A stretch of DNA of 64,000 nucleotides from Haemaphysalis longicornis (lineage: Eukaryota; Arthropoda; Arachnida; Ixodida; Ixodidae): positions 75,713,819 to 75,777,818 of the forward strand of contig CM023457.1 of assembly GCA_013339765.2 (NCBI GenBank), written 5' to 3'. A program made the translations under genes and the position numbers. Numbering within the stretch: position 1 is the first letter of the stretch; the number at the start of each line of letters is the position of its first letter. Of the stretch, positions 10,111 through 22,513 are shown one piece after another. The notes below the pieces were generated by a model that was given only the letters and a program-made list of their open reading frames with translations, was not told where the DNA came from and did no database searches.

Positions 10111-12381
10111 ACTTTTATTTTGACTCTACTGATGTTGAAAATGGTGCCTAGTAATAACTAACCTACTCGAAACGCATAACCAACTGATGAAACGTATGAT
10201 CTTGAAGTCGATCAGCCTCCTTTTAGTCCTGAAAACGGTTGTTATTATAAACTAATCCAGTGAAGACACATATCCAAGTGACTAGAAGTATAACTTGAGA
10301 TGCAAATCATGTTTTCAACGGCGTGCGACTTTGGTCGTGACCGCGCGCACACAACACTGGTACGTTCGTTTTCTAACGTCACGCGCTAACGCTCCGCGCT
10401 TCAAACAGACGTGGAGTCCAGGGAATTTTCGTTCGGGAACATGAAAAATACATTCCACCCCATAGCCATGTAGGCTACGCTTAAGCGTTCTCAGAGGTCG
10501 ATACCTACACCGACTCGCAGCATCGACCAAACGGCGTTTCCCAGAAACGTTATCAACAAAACGAGCTACTCAAGCCGGGAGAAGTGACCCGAAACGTGGC
10601 GCAAGGGTGCGCTGTCCTTCCAAGCGCTATTAGCAGGCCTAAGACCCTCTTTCGTCGCCAGCTTCGTGACGTTGTTTGCGGCAGCCATCACGCACAGCGG
10701 CGTCACCGCAATGCCTCACCCTTTGTTACTTATTTTATTCACTCCGGAAAGCGTTTCCATGCGGTCCCTTCAGAGAAACACAAAAATAGCCCCTTCTAAA
10801 CGCGGACCAGCTCCTTCTTCCACTCCCTTCGCGCTGGTTGCGTTAAGTAGACACATTCAGAAACCACGCAAGAAACGAAAGAAATAAAAACACGCAAACG
10901 AAACTGGCGCCGGCGGCGCCACCACGACTCCGAGTGGAATTAATCTGAGCGGGAATCGCCCGTGCTCGCATAGCGCTAGTTTCGTAGCGAAGCTGGCTTA
11001 GTATACGGCGGGGCCTTCTCAGTGACGTCACGAATGCCAGCCTTCTCCGGCTTCGACCGACGGTCGCGGGGACATGCGTCTCCGCGCAGCGGCATCACTG
11101 ATTCATAATGAAACAGCACGCTATACAGCCGCTGGGTACTGACCGCATCAGTACGCCGTGCCAAAATAGCCGTTCTGTGAGGAACCGAATGTCGACACGG
11201 GCCATTCGCGCGTCCCCCCCCCCCCCTTTCCTTCTTTCCCTGTAGCCCTTCCTTCGGAGTCTTCGCAAGCTCGGTACAAATCAGGGCGTTCATGTATCCG
11301 AGAGGCTAGCTGCCTACGGTGCCACCACAAGCCCTCGTAGTTTTACGTTCTCCGGTAGAAGGCAAAGAAATGAGAAAGGAAAGGGGACAGTGATGCGGGC
11401 TGTTGTGTCGACACTGCCGAAGTAAATCACAAGTCGAAACGACGCCTGCCCTCCGCGGTTCGCCTCTACGCTTCCCTGCACTGATCCGGATCATTGGAAG
11501 TTGTTTTCAGGAAAGTCAAGTCAGGCTCCTTCACGCCAACGGGGTTGTCCACAAGAGGGCCGTAGAAGGGTGTACATACAACGATCACATGTATTTGAAG
11601 CTGCAGTTTTACAAGCGCAAGCAATCCGACGGTGTCGGGGAAGCGGAAAGTCATCCTGGTATGTTTCCATTACGCCGTAGATTTTTGAAAGCAGCCCGAA
11701 GCAATTAAAACAAAAGTGCAGGGCTGAAAATCTAATACGGCTCAATTGGTTGTGCTGAACCGTACCACCCAGGGCCCTTACCTCCTCAGCGAAAGCATGC
11801 CAACAATATCTCGAGCCGAACGGCGCTGGTTTGCCGTTCGCCGTCTTGTCTACAGACTTACTTCACGGCACGACGCCACAATATGGCGCTGGCGCTGGCT
11901 TCGGTAGCACAGTACTTAAAGGGGCAACGAAGACGAAAGCAAGTTCTTCAGTTTCAAAGAACAAGTCTTTGGTAACGCAGTCAGCGCCATTCCGGCCACA
12001 AAAGATGATTCTCCGGACCGAAGAAATGCTAGACATAACGGAGAACTTTCAAATTTTTTGTTCCAGTGACGTATTATGCACAGGATGGACGCAATAGAGG
12101 CCACCACTAAAACGAAGTCATAAGTCTTTACTTCCCATTAGCATTCAAGCAATACGAACAAACGAAACAGAGTCCCCCATACAACCGCCCAGACACGTTT
12201 CTTGACGATGGCTTTGCTAAGCGGGTGCTAACCGCACAAGCAAGATTATCTGACGTCAGCGAGAAACCGCCGTGAAGTGGCTTGAGAGTCACCACTGCAT
12301 CACGTTTTGTTTACTATCTCGAATATTTTATGAAGTTTTCGATAAAGCTGGTATTATTATTTTGGGGACAACGCAGTCTTT
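10111..12381. other. Unassigned sequence with a 13-C run
   Basis: No gene recognised. A homopolymer of 13 C lies at 11214-11226. Frames of up to 105 codons on either strand (for example 10976-11293 minus, 11403-11708 plus) overlap each other and have no recognisable domains. A lone TTAAAGGGGC near 11918 resembles one end of the TTAA-type elements at 12386 and 22514 but has no partner. Confidence 0.45.
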
Positions 12382-12385
12382 TTAA

Positions 12386-12831
12386 AGGGACCCTGCAACA
12401 CTTTTTTTAACTTTTTTTGGAATCTTAAATGCTAGCAGACCGTAGCTAGCCAGCACACCCACTACTTAGATGGGGGGGTCGCAAAGTACCTCAGGCAAAA
12501 ATTACTGCTCTATACCCATCAGATAACTTGGAAACTCGCTCAAAAGATTTTTCTCTCTTTCCAGGTCTTGACGTTCTTTGACGGCTCGAATTACGTCACT
12601 AAGGCCTTGTAGCGGCTGTTGGCCGGCTTTCCTTCAGTTGCAGCAATGAACTCTTTGCGATAAAAACTTTAAAAATAAAGCCATAAAAACAAGGCAGAAA
12701 CGGAAGGCGTATCTGGTGCGACGAGCAAATCACGCAGTGCCGCTCCGTGCTGGCGCAACTATAGCTTTCACAGTGCTTCCAGATGCAAAGGAAAGAGTGA
12801 AAGCGTTTATAGAAAGTGTTGCAGGGTTCCT
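12386..12831. mobile_element. Short TIR element, TTAA-type (Kolobok-like MITE)
   Basis: The left end reads AGGGACCCTGCAACACTTT and the right end, reversed, reads AGGAACCCTGCAACACTTT. The left flank is TTAA (12382-12385) and the right flank TTAG, a one-base decay of a four-base TTAA duplication. About 446 bp long with no coding capacity. TTAA duplications are used by piggyBac and Kolobok; piggyBac ends usually begin CCC, so Kolobok-like is favoured by inference. Confidence 0.7.
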
Positions 12832-14262
12832 TTAGCGAACAAAACTTGTATTTTGTCTTAATTTCCCTTTAAAAATTCCCCAATAAATTTTAGTTCTTAA
12901 ACGCCAACCTTAGCCCCGTCCATTGCGCATAATCCCGCTCACAGTGCTCCCTCGTTCCCGAATAGTCAGCGAAGGTCCGTTATCAAAGCGAATAAAGCAA
13001 GAGCGTCGCATTGTGTTCCCGACAGCGGTTTCAACGAAGCTTTCCGCGTCGCTCGGATAGCCGGCCATTGGGGACGGCGCCTTCCGTCGGGGCATGAACA
13101 GGTTTGGGCAACGGGAGCACCTTGCGGGCCGCCGACGCACCCGCGGCTTCAGGCCTCGTTTGCTAACGAGCTCCTTTCTCCAAGCGACCGCGCTCGGAGA
13201 AAGAAACACCTCAAACAAATGAGAAGCCTTTCTGGCGCGCAGCGCCGGCAGCGAACAATTCCGCGGCAAACCAACGACGGAGAAGAACAAAACGGACGAA
13301 AGAAGGGAACGGAAAAAAAAAGGAACGTTCCCAATCGATTGGGGAAACCAACGAACCAGTGAGGAATTGGATCAGCCGTCCACTGGGGAACGTTCTTGCG
13401 GGCCGCCTCCGTTTCCCCGCATAAAATAACTCGCAGAGCAGCCGGCCCCGGCTTACCGCGTTAATTCACTTGTCGTGCACGGATATAGTATTCCGAATTT
13501 GCGCCGCATTTGTTCCCGATGCCGCTCTGTTTCCTCCTCTTTCTTTCTTTTTTATTTCTATCTTCTCCTTCCCGTGTGGCTTCTCCTCTGCGTCGCTCAA
13601 CGATCTAATTTCACGCATGTCAATTCGTAGCAGCTGAGCTTTGCTGTGCGGTGGTGGACGGGAGATACGGCGTGCAATCTGGGGCTAACGCCGTCGACGA
13701 GGATTCATGCAGAGGTTTAACGAAGCAGTTTTCCCGCAGTTGGGATTCGGTTAAACGAATGAAACGGCTCGCGAATTGCGGCGGGGCAAAGGAACGCGCG
13801 GCGCGCAATGCCATTATACTTTTCGGCCCGGCGAAAACTCACTCGCCGCCGTACCTGAAAAGCCACATATTCCAGCAGCTGGTGATGAATTGCGTTAGCG
13901 CGTAACTAATTGCGACCTCTCATTCGAAACAGGACCCCCCGAAGTGAATTAGCGGAGCCGTATACAGCGCACATGGCTGACGAACTCCGTCGCTTGTAAT
14001 TTAGCGGACGGATGGGCAACGTTCGCTGCACCATTATTCAGTGTTTCGAAGCGCCCGCACAAATGACAATCGGGAGGACGTCGTTGCGGCATTTCTGTTT
14101 TTCTCTTTTTTTCTCGTTCCCTGCCCACAACCTGGCACGGCTTTATTAACCACACATTAATTCAGGCTCTAAAGTTAAATATCGTTGCTGGAGTGCTTTC
14201 CACTTCTCATCCTTTATCTATGTCTTAACTTCTATCCCTGTCTCACTCCCTCCCTCCGGTTA
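12832..14262. other. Unassigned sequence
   Basis: A GC-rich stretch at about 12900-13450 has a minus-strand frame of 126 codons (13290-12910) rich in Arg and Ser with no recognisable domain. The rest has short frames only. No repeats or TIRs found. Confidence 0.45.
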
Positions 14263-14270
14263 ATCTCTTT

Positions 14271-14325
<55 letters not shown>

Positions 14326-14326
14326 A

Positions 14327-14361
<35 letters not shown>
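14263..14361. repeat. Compound (CT)n(AT)n microsatellite
   Basis: A CT tract passes into an alternating TA tract interrupted once by AATAATTA. The TA part abuts the left arm of the hairpin repeat at 14364. Confidence 0.95.
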
Positions 14362-14363
<2 letters not shown>

Positions 14364-14514
14364 TAACTAAAGACAGACATACACGAGAAAAACATTAAAA
14401 ATAACACTGAAGCCAGCTTACCCTGGTACTCTAAAGAAAGGAAGTCCTCCTCCTGAAACGTCAGTAAACTTTCATTTTTTTAATGTTTTTCTCGTGTACC
14501 TCTGTCTTTACTTA
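14364..14514. repeat. Hairpin (foldback) repeat
   Basis: The left arm (about 14364-14401), including ACACGAGAAAAACATTAAAA, returns inverted at about 14475-14514. The spacer of about 73 bp includes GAAGTCCTCCTCCTGAAACG. Structure matches the other hairpin repeats at 36.0, 45.7 and 60.1 kb, though the arm sequence differs. Confidence 0.75.
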
Positions 14515-15839
14515 CCTAACTTTCTCGCGCTCTTTGTGAGTTTTGTTCTTTATGCTTGCTCATCTTTTTTTCTCTTTTTCTCTCTCTTGGGATACAGGGA
14601 ACATGAGTAGATGGGATAAGCGTGGTCAGTTATTAGTCGTCTTTAATTTTTTATTCACCAGAACCCCCCCCCCCCCCCCCCTCTACCCAGGGACCACTTC
14701 TCCAAATACATGGAGAAAGAAAAAAAAACCATTTCAAGAAGATTCTTTTTGGAGGAGCGCTTGCCCGGGCCACTATCATTTAGGCCGCGTCAGCTCATGC
14801 CTTCTTACCTGAGCGATGATTGACGATGCAGTTTTTCATGAGCGCTTACAAATGGAAGCTAGAATATCGTTTGGCAGACTCTGCTCATTCAAAGGTGGGA
14901 AAATTAATTCTTCACGCTCTTCCTGCGTTCAGCGCGCGTCACGGGAGCGCACATTCGTCTTCCCAGCGAAATTTCGAGACAGTGGTATTCACTAAAGCGG
15001 GACGCTTGAATTGGTTAGTTTCTCTAAACGAATGCATTGATGGAGAGGAAATGACATCAAAGGTGAGATAATGAAGCAAATAGTACTACTCTTTCCATTT
15101 ACGACACGCATTTTCAATCAGTTCTGTCGAGCAAAAGTTGAGTTATCTGTACATACGACGCGGTTGGTATTCAACTGTAGTTCATTTTTAGCTGTTTAGC
15201 AAATCATAGTTTTTCCTGTCCGCAGATAAAAATGCCAAGAAATTTCCGAGCGCGCACAGGCAAGCGCGGGCCTTGCGGCGACCGCCGAGCAGCTGACAAT
15301 ACCAAGAAAAGGCCTAGCACTCGAGGGTGCGTATCTCGCGACGACCGCCCAGCTTCCAATGCGCACGCCTGTCAAGCCAAGCACACCCAACCCACTTAGG
15401 GAGATTCGCCAAGATTACGCACCCCCCCCCCCCCCTCTTCCAGCGTTCGCCGTAATCGTGGCAACACTTGCACGCAACAAGAAAGACACATGATAGAGTA
15501 AGCCCCTCCAAGGTGATGTCCAATGATTATCACTTCCAAACAAATGAATGAAGCTCACATTTATAGCCACAATGACGGAATAGAAGAAGCAAATCGGCTG
15601 CAATCGTGGACGTAAACCTTCGTGATGGTTGGGAAGGTTGTGTACAGCTTCGCTACCTTCGTCTTATATGTTAGTGTGACCTTCCTTCATTTTTTTTGGT
15701 ACAGAATATGCCTATTGCCCTATTTTTACATATTTTTTGAAAGTGAGTGCAATAGTACACTGCCTCGGTAATAGATATATATTCTGCATTTCAGGAACCG
15801 GGCCGATTAACACTGCCTATGCTGTAAATTTTCTCGATA
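14515..15839. other. Unassigned sequence with two poly-C runs
   Basis: Contains homopolymers of 18 C (14664-14681) and 14 C (15422-15435). No gene or element ends recognised. Confidence 0.5.
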
Positions 15840-15841
15840 TA

Positions 15842-16646
15842 CAGTAAATTTTCTCGATATAACGAATCATGCGGGACCGCCCAAAATCATTCGTTATTTT
15901 GAAATGTCGTTATAATGAAAAAATTGCGTTTATATGCCAGTGCTCATACCTAGGAGTGAAAATGACGTACCGTAGAAGTATACGCGTGTGCAGACAAGAA
16001 AAATCTCAAATCAAAACGTTACACTCACTTCAAAGCAGCTTTATTTGAAGAAATTAGTTATTTTCTTCTGGCGAGCGCGGCATGCCGAACGGATTCCACT
16101 CTGCACAATACCTCATCGGGTACATCATCGCAGCAAGCGATGAAAGTGTGGACTTTGTTCATGTGCAGTAAAACATTCTTTTTTTATACCATCTCATATT
16201 TTAACACGAAACTGTTTTATCCCGGGATACACAGTCACGGAAGTGACGCCAGTACAAAGAAGCCAGCGGCCTGTAAAGGGTGCAACCCTGCACGTCTTGT
16301 CTTCTTGCGGGGAAGCAACCTACAGTACTCAAGAGTACGTTATACTTAGGGTTGTTCGTTCTCTGGTTTCATATTTTAGCACGAAATTATTTCATGTGGG
16401 TATACACCAAGATTTCACTGACGTCATATCCGTCACGGAAATGACGCCAGTACACCTTTGCCGAAGCGACTCGCCAGCAGGGCGTCGCTCGCCAAGCACA
16501 CCCACAAGACAGCCGCCGAGATATGTCAGTGCAACTGCACATTTCACTTTCGTGTTTTACCGATTCCTATGACAGAGGAATCAACGACAGTTTTGTGTTG
16601 TGTGTGCGTGTGTGTGCGGTGCGTGTGCGTGCGTGTGCGTGTGTGT

Positions 16647-16744
<98 letters not shown>

Positions 16745-17297
16745 CTGTGACTCACAGACGCCGTCTCTCGCGTCGGGACGACGACTGCTGTCGCTTATTC
16801 TTCACTGTGTCGCAGCGGCATTCATCGTCGGATCTCGCACAAACCTCGCAGCAAGATCACTCACAACAAAGAAATACCTGCCCGCACACGTGAATACTGT
16901 GAGAAACAACGGTACCACCGACCGGCCACCGACTGACACCCAAAGCAACGAGCGAGAAAAGGTTATAGTGCACATTCAACTACAGCTTTGTGGTGGCGCT
17001 CAACATAGTGACGATACTAGCTACTCCACTTGGGGGAACGCACAAAGAAACAGCGGCTTCTGTTTCACGCGAGAGTTGCGGCGCTGTTACTTTACCCGAA
17101 TTCGTAATACTGATGTTCATCGACTGCAAAGGGGAAAATAAATTACGTGCGTTATTATGAAATATGCGCTATACTGAAATTCGTAGTTCTGAAATAGTTT
17201 TACGTTGAAAATAAAGGCAATCCAGCGGGAATTTCGAAAATGTTCGTAAATGTGAAAAAATACTTATTTTGGGGTTCGTAGTAACGAAATTTGACTG
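15842..17297. mobile_element. Pogo/Tigger-like element containing a GT microsatellite
   Basis: The left end begins CAGTAAATTTTCTCGATATA after TA; the right end, reversed, begins CAGTCAAATTTCGTTACTAC and is followed by TA. Subterminal blocks on both sides repeat TTCGTTAT and TTATAATGAA-type motifs, as in Tigger elements. Total 1456 bp, of which about 150 bp is the GT tract. The left terminus is preceded by an extra copy of GTAAATTTTCTCGATATA at 15822. No transposase motif is legible. Confidence 0.7.
16590..16742. repeat. (GT)n microsatellite
   Basis: About 150 bp of GT, imperfect at the left (GTGC variants) and pure from about 16650. The Cys/Val and His/Thr frames over it are artefacts. Confidence 0.97.
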
Positions 17298-17460
17298 TAT
17301 TTCGTCATCATGAGCCACTATTGGTAGGCCCATTTCTATGAAGAAAACAGATTAAGGCTAGATTTATTACAATTTAATTCGTTATGGCGCATCCTACACG
17401 AGAGAACAACGACAGCGATGTTTGTAGCGTTATTGCTTCCCATGGTGATATTGCTTTTTC

Positions 17461-17830
17461 ATGCTAGAACGTCCCGGTCTAAAATCACAGCAGGAATACC
17501 GCAAAAACCTAACAAGAATTCCTGTCGTAGGACAAAACCTTTGTTGCGACAACAGAAGTCCCGTTGTTACGGCAAAGCCATCTGTTGTTACGACACACAT
17601 TTGTGTCGTAACGACAAAGTCAATTTTCTCAACCACAAACATTTCTGTGATCACAACAGAACTGGCATTTACGCTATTCTGCACAATGGGCAACAACATT
17701 CAAACCATGTGCAGCTAGTGATGGAACATAAGGATCAGGACAAGACAGGAATTCGGCACGACGGAACATCAAAATCAGGACAGGAATACCACACGCGACA
17801 GAGCATCAGAATCACGACATGACAAGAATA
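17461..17830. repeat. Cryptically simple GTCGTAACAACA-type sequence
   Basis: Between about 17520 and 17640 short GTTGTTACG and GTCGTAACGAC words recur on both strands, then 17720-17830 is dominated by AGGACA, ACGACA and GAATAC words. Frames of 85-134 codons over it are Thr/Val/Gln-rich and do not look like protein. This is decayed simple sequence; boundaries are approximate. Confidence 0.5.
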
Positions 17831-19128
17831 CGACAAGACGACAGTAGGACACGCGAAAATACGACAAACTACAGAAATTTTTCTTGTCTTTTTCGACTGG
17901 GGTGTCAGCGTCTCTCTCCCGTTTTCGCTTCTTCGCCTTTTGGCACGAATTACTTCGATAGGCGGCGGTCTGGCGACACGCACTGAAGCGTCTTCTCAAA
18001 AATTACAGAGTTCTCCGTGGCAGGAGTACACCTGTTATACTCACGCACAGTCAAGTTCACCTGGTATGCGATAATTCCTGCGTCAACGCTCGTTCCGCAA
18101 CTCGCTCCGTTCGTAACTCTCGTTCCACACCTGGCAGCACGCTGATGTAGCATGGTAGTTAATGCACTCAACGCCTGCTCTGAAGACCCCGTTCAATCTA
18201 TGTACAAACTCAAATTTACCTAATTTGTTTTTCAAACTAATTGATTTTCTCCGTTGAAATTACCCCACATACGCTTTTTGGCAAGTTCTCTTTACACTTA
18301 AGAGCGGCGGCAATTTTCTGTACCTCACAACACGCCTCATTCGCAGAAGGGGGCACCTGAGGCATTCTCCTTAGAACAACAAAAAAATTGGCGCCGCTTG
18401 CACTGGTGGTGCAAGGATGGAGGAACAGCAGAGCTGCCGGCCGCTCTCCAACATAACATGGATTCCGAACTTTCCGCTGAAAGTCTCCAAGACTGGCCGG
18501 CCCGGACCGTTTTCTCCGCAGGCTTTCACATCTCTCCCAGAGTGGACCGCGTTAGCACGCGCTAGAACCGGCGGCAACCCAGCTTCGCGAACTCGCCTTC
18601 TGTGCTCCCCACTTCTGGCGCGAACGCACGTGAACCGGCGAGGAGAAGAGCAAGCGAGAAATCACACCACGCACGCTGGGCAGAGTGCTTTCGAAGCAAA
18701 ATGGAGACCGAGCTAGTTCGCGCTTGAAGTCATCCATGATGAACTTAAGGCGCACACACTGGCGACAGGGACGCCCCAGCGCGGGTCCCTCTCTTGTCCT
18801 GTGTCTGTTGGCGCTTAAGATTTCAAGCTCATGCATGCTCTCGAAGGTCGAGCTGGCCGACGCCCGGCAGTACTCACGCGGCGGCGCTCCCGTGGGGTTC
18901 GGTATTTCTTGGTATTTCGGTAACGCTATACCACAGAAATAAAAGCTTAAATAGCTATGCTGTTAAAAGTAACAGCCTGTAGCGACAGTATTCATGGGCG
19001 TAGCGGTCTGCTTGGTAATATTGCGGATGGGAAAATGGAGTGGGAGAAGGGCCGACGGCGATGGAAGAGGATGGAAAATGACGCGGCTGCTGCAACCTCC
19101 CTAGCTCCGTGGTTTTCCCTAGTGTCAC
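17831..19128. other. Unassigned sequence
   Basis: A GC-rich patch lies at about 18380-18900. Frames up to 99 codons on both strands overlap and none shows a known domain. No TIRs or tandem repeats. Confidence 0.45.
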
Positions 19129-19648
19129 TAGATAAGCTACAGAGTACCGTCACTGGGGCGCGCAAGTGAGCAACGACGGCCATTTTGGTGTTTACCAGTG
19201 TTGCCAGATTGGCGCTTCTGCAACCTCACCTCTCACTTTGACGAGGTCATTTGTAAACAACACTGCCGAAGAGGCAGCGACACGGAATCTTGGGACACAA
19301 GCTATGCTGGAGCCGTACTGTGCTGAACACCTGTCCGCGCAGAGCGAGCGCTTACTCTTTGGATTCCGCAAAAGACATGAGAAGGTTAATCTGGAAACGC
19401 CAAGTCAGGACGACGAGCAAAGGATGGGATCAAGCCTTATCGTAGACACAATGGGCGACCACGCAACTGGTAGGATTGAGTACCGACATTGACCGACAAA
19501 ACGCATAAGCAACAAAATTGCGGTGCCATGAACGGTCACAGTGTAAACAAATATCACGTGATGTGAACTGACCAATGATCACGGCGGTTGCACGGAACAA
19601 CAGCAGAAAAGAGTGCCGATACTCTGTAACCTTATCTAGTGACACTAG
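19129..19648. mobile_element. Short TIR element, CTAGTGTCACTA family
   Basis: The left end reads CTAGTGTCACTAGATAAGCT and continues ACAGAGTACCG; the right end, reversed, reads CTAGTGTCACTAGATAAGGT and continues TACAGAGTATCGGCACT. About 520 bp with no transposase. A second member with the same ends and the same subterminal AAACAAATATCACGTG block lies at 24401-26244. The target duplication could not be settled, so no superfamily is assigned. Confidence 0.75.
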
Positions 19649-20186
19649 TCTTCCCCATCTACTGATGGCTCTTGTTACGAAACACACAATGACGGAATGG
19701 TAGTCTGTGAAGGATTGTTGTTCCGAGCAACTGAAATAGATGATGAGTCGTGTGTTCCTCCTCATCCTTTTGAGCCTCCTCTTCCATCACCAAGCTCCCA
19801 TCGAGTTCAGAGCTGACGTAACGCCCGATATGGGAAAAACAAGGGGAGGCCAAGCCATGTGGCAGAACCATCGTTAGAGAATCTGAGCGCATTCAAGCTT
19901 CCCACTTCGGGCCTATCTATTGTATCGCGCTCATTCGTCTAACTGTGGGTTCATTCCTTTACAGAGAATTTATTCTCGTTGTTTCGGATCTACAAGGTAC
20001 GCTTATTTGCTTGATTAGGATAATCGCGATTTGGCGAACGTTTTCTTTTTATTTTTAGCGAGAAGACTTCAAATTCGTTCCGACGATTAGACTTGTATCC
20101 TTTTAAAGCTTCGTGGTCTTTTTCCGTCCTCAACGCATACTTTGTACTGCACCACGCATCTTCAGGGAAACGTTCACGCAGATATT
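19649..20186. other. Unassigned sequence
   Basis: Nothing recognised; short frames only. Confidence 0.5.
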
Positions 20187-20892
20187 AGAGAGTTTTAGCT
20201 GACCGTTTCTGACGGTTCGCTCCGCTCCGATAGCTAGCGGGAGCGCCATTGCGCATGTGTGGCGCGCAAGGGCGCTAGCGGCGATACCGGAGCGGGGCCC
20301 CGCTCCGCTAACCGGGGCCTCTTAGCGGACCGTCGAAGCAGCTTACGCTTCTGCGCGGAATTCAAACATGGCTGCCCCCGCGAGGCGAGCGCGCTGCGGC
20401 GAACTCCGTTTCGTCAGTTGGAACACGAGCGACGAAATCGCTAAAGCGCTTCCGAATAGGCAGAGGTGCCACACACCTCAACAAGGTTTAGAACGGAAGC
20501 GAAAAACGCCGACCGAAGCGCTGAGCTGCTTCTATGCAGCTCCAAGAAAGACACCCTTGTCTTGGCTATTCCAAAGTTTATCGGCTTCTTTTAAATTATT
20601 TAGAACCATTATACCGTGTCTGTGACTACATTATACAAAAGAGGCTAAAAGAGGCAAAAAACACGGCATTTTTATTTATTTGAGCGACCAAATACAAATT
20701 ATTATGCTTCCTTTGGCATGAAGTTTTGGTTTACACACGCGCAGGAAAAGACCAGTCACGCGAATCATTCCGCGTCGCGGGAGATACGCTTATCGCTTAG
20801 CTAAAAGCCTTTCTGCTGCTGACGCTCCGGTTGTGCTAAGCGGGCCGTCGGGAGCATAGCGGAGCGTCAAAAACGGTCAGCTAAAACTCTCT
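20187..20892. mobile_element. Short TIR element, AGAGAGTTTTAGC family
   Basis: Ends are inverted repeats: AGAGAGTTTTAGCTGACCGT on the left and the same reversed on the right, 22 bp nearly perfect, then more loosely related GC-rich subterminal sequence. Flanks read ATT on both sides, compatible with a three-base duplication (PIF/Harbinger style) or, shifting by one, TA. 706 bp, no transposase motif. Likely a MITE. Confidence 0.75.
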
Positions 20893-22509
20893 ATTCTTAT
20901 CCGCCACGCTGTAGACCAAACAAAAATATACAGCGAGCCTCGTTATTTCGGTCACCTCGAGTGCAATTCAATTACACTCAACTCAAACGTGCCTGGAGTA
21001 ACGGCGACGCTGTAAATAACTTCCTGCTTTTTCGAAGCAGGCTTATACGTCCGTCCTTCCAAAATGGGCTGGAAACGAGACAGATTTCGCTGAACAAGAA
21101 GTGGCGGAAATGTCTGCCTTTTTTATGCTACGGTTACCTGCTCAGAGGTAATTGATTTATGCCCTCCCAGCGAAACCCTTTGCCCATCTACGCGCGGGAA
21201 AAATCTTGGCTTCACGTCACATCGGGCGAAAGATTTAAGCAACACGGCCAAGAATAGGAAGAGAATAAGTTGATACGGCAAAGAAGGCTTTCTTTATTTT
21301 TCGTAATGCGTGAAACCCAATTACGCGAAGCGGCTGAGAACCGGAGCCGGGGATGAACTGCAGTGAGGATCAGGGTAACACCGTGAAGGCACGAATGCCT
21401 CCATGCAAAGCCATTTGCTTTCTCGGCGCAAGTTTATTTACCAACAGCGCCCTACTTGTATCGAAGACGCCGCTCAATCTTGAATATTTCATGGCGCACA
21501 ATGGCGCGCCAGTACGCGTCAATCTGACTCCACCAGCCGGTCTTCTTGCCCATAGAGTTTGTTACTATATACACTAGAGATGAATCTGGCGCTAGCGTCT
21601 ACGCTGCTCGTATCAAGGCTGTCTGTGTCGTCATGGGCCGCCATTACCATGCGCTGGCCTTAGTTTTGTCATTGACTTGGATTGAAACGGTTTAGTGGCC
21701 GTATATTTGAACACAGTGCCACAAAAATGCATAGAATGGTGTGTTATTATACAAGTGGTAAATAAAACGGGCTCTTTTAAAGCTAAGGAAAAAGGAAGTA
21801 AAGAGTATTTTTGCCGGAACGGTTGTGCCTGCTATTCCGCAGGCCGAGCTGGTAGTTAACAACAACAATGTTAATATTTTGGGGGAAACGCATCAGAGAC
21901 TCTTATTTTATAATTTTACCATTATTTCAAAAAGTAAGTTGTTTGAAAAGCTTGGAATTGTTTTTGAGCGTGCCAATGAAAACGTCGCCTTCGTGGCGAA
22001 CCGGTGCACCGACCGTCAGCTACAGTTTAACAAAACTTGTTGCTGAGCGAGTTGGTTCATACTTGAAGAAAAAGGAAAACGTGGCGTTAAACAGTCGTGG
22101 ACGAAGACAGATAGGACGGATACAGGCGCCCGTATCTGCCATATCTTCTCTTCGTAGAAGTACGTTTGGTTTCTTTTTTTTTTTTCGCCAGCTACAACTT
22201 TCGCGGCGGCACATTACCCGCTCAATCATACGTTCCTTCGACTCCGGCATGACCGACGTCACGCGTAAGTTTACGCACTGCGTGCTCATTCACTGAACAC
22301 GCAGTTGCCACGGCTCACGGCTACCACAGAACAGGCAGGATTTCGGCCACCTCGCAGCTCGTAGACGTGTAACTGCATAGTGAAGATAGCAAATTCTAAA
22401 AACCTTTTAAGAATCCAATTGTCATGCCAAGCCCAAGCCAGAAGCTCTGGTCTCCCCATAACCCCCACGGCGACATGGATCCCCATATGCAGTTCCTTCC
22501 CTAGTACAC
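20893..22509. other. Unassigned sequence
   Basis: No recognisable gene. A frame at 20961-21155 ends close to a GTAATT donor-like site but shows no known domain. Frames at 21825-22296 overlap without motif. Confidence 0.4.
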
Positions 22510-22513
22510 TTAA

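Noticed and set aside
16458..17141. 227-codon frame through the GT tract
   Set aside because: Its middle is a Cys-Val repeat from (GT)n and the remainder has no domain; it lies in a Tigger-like element.
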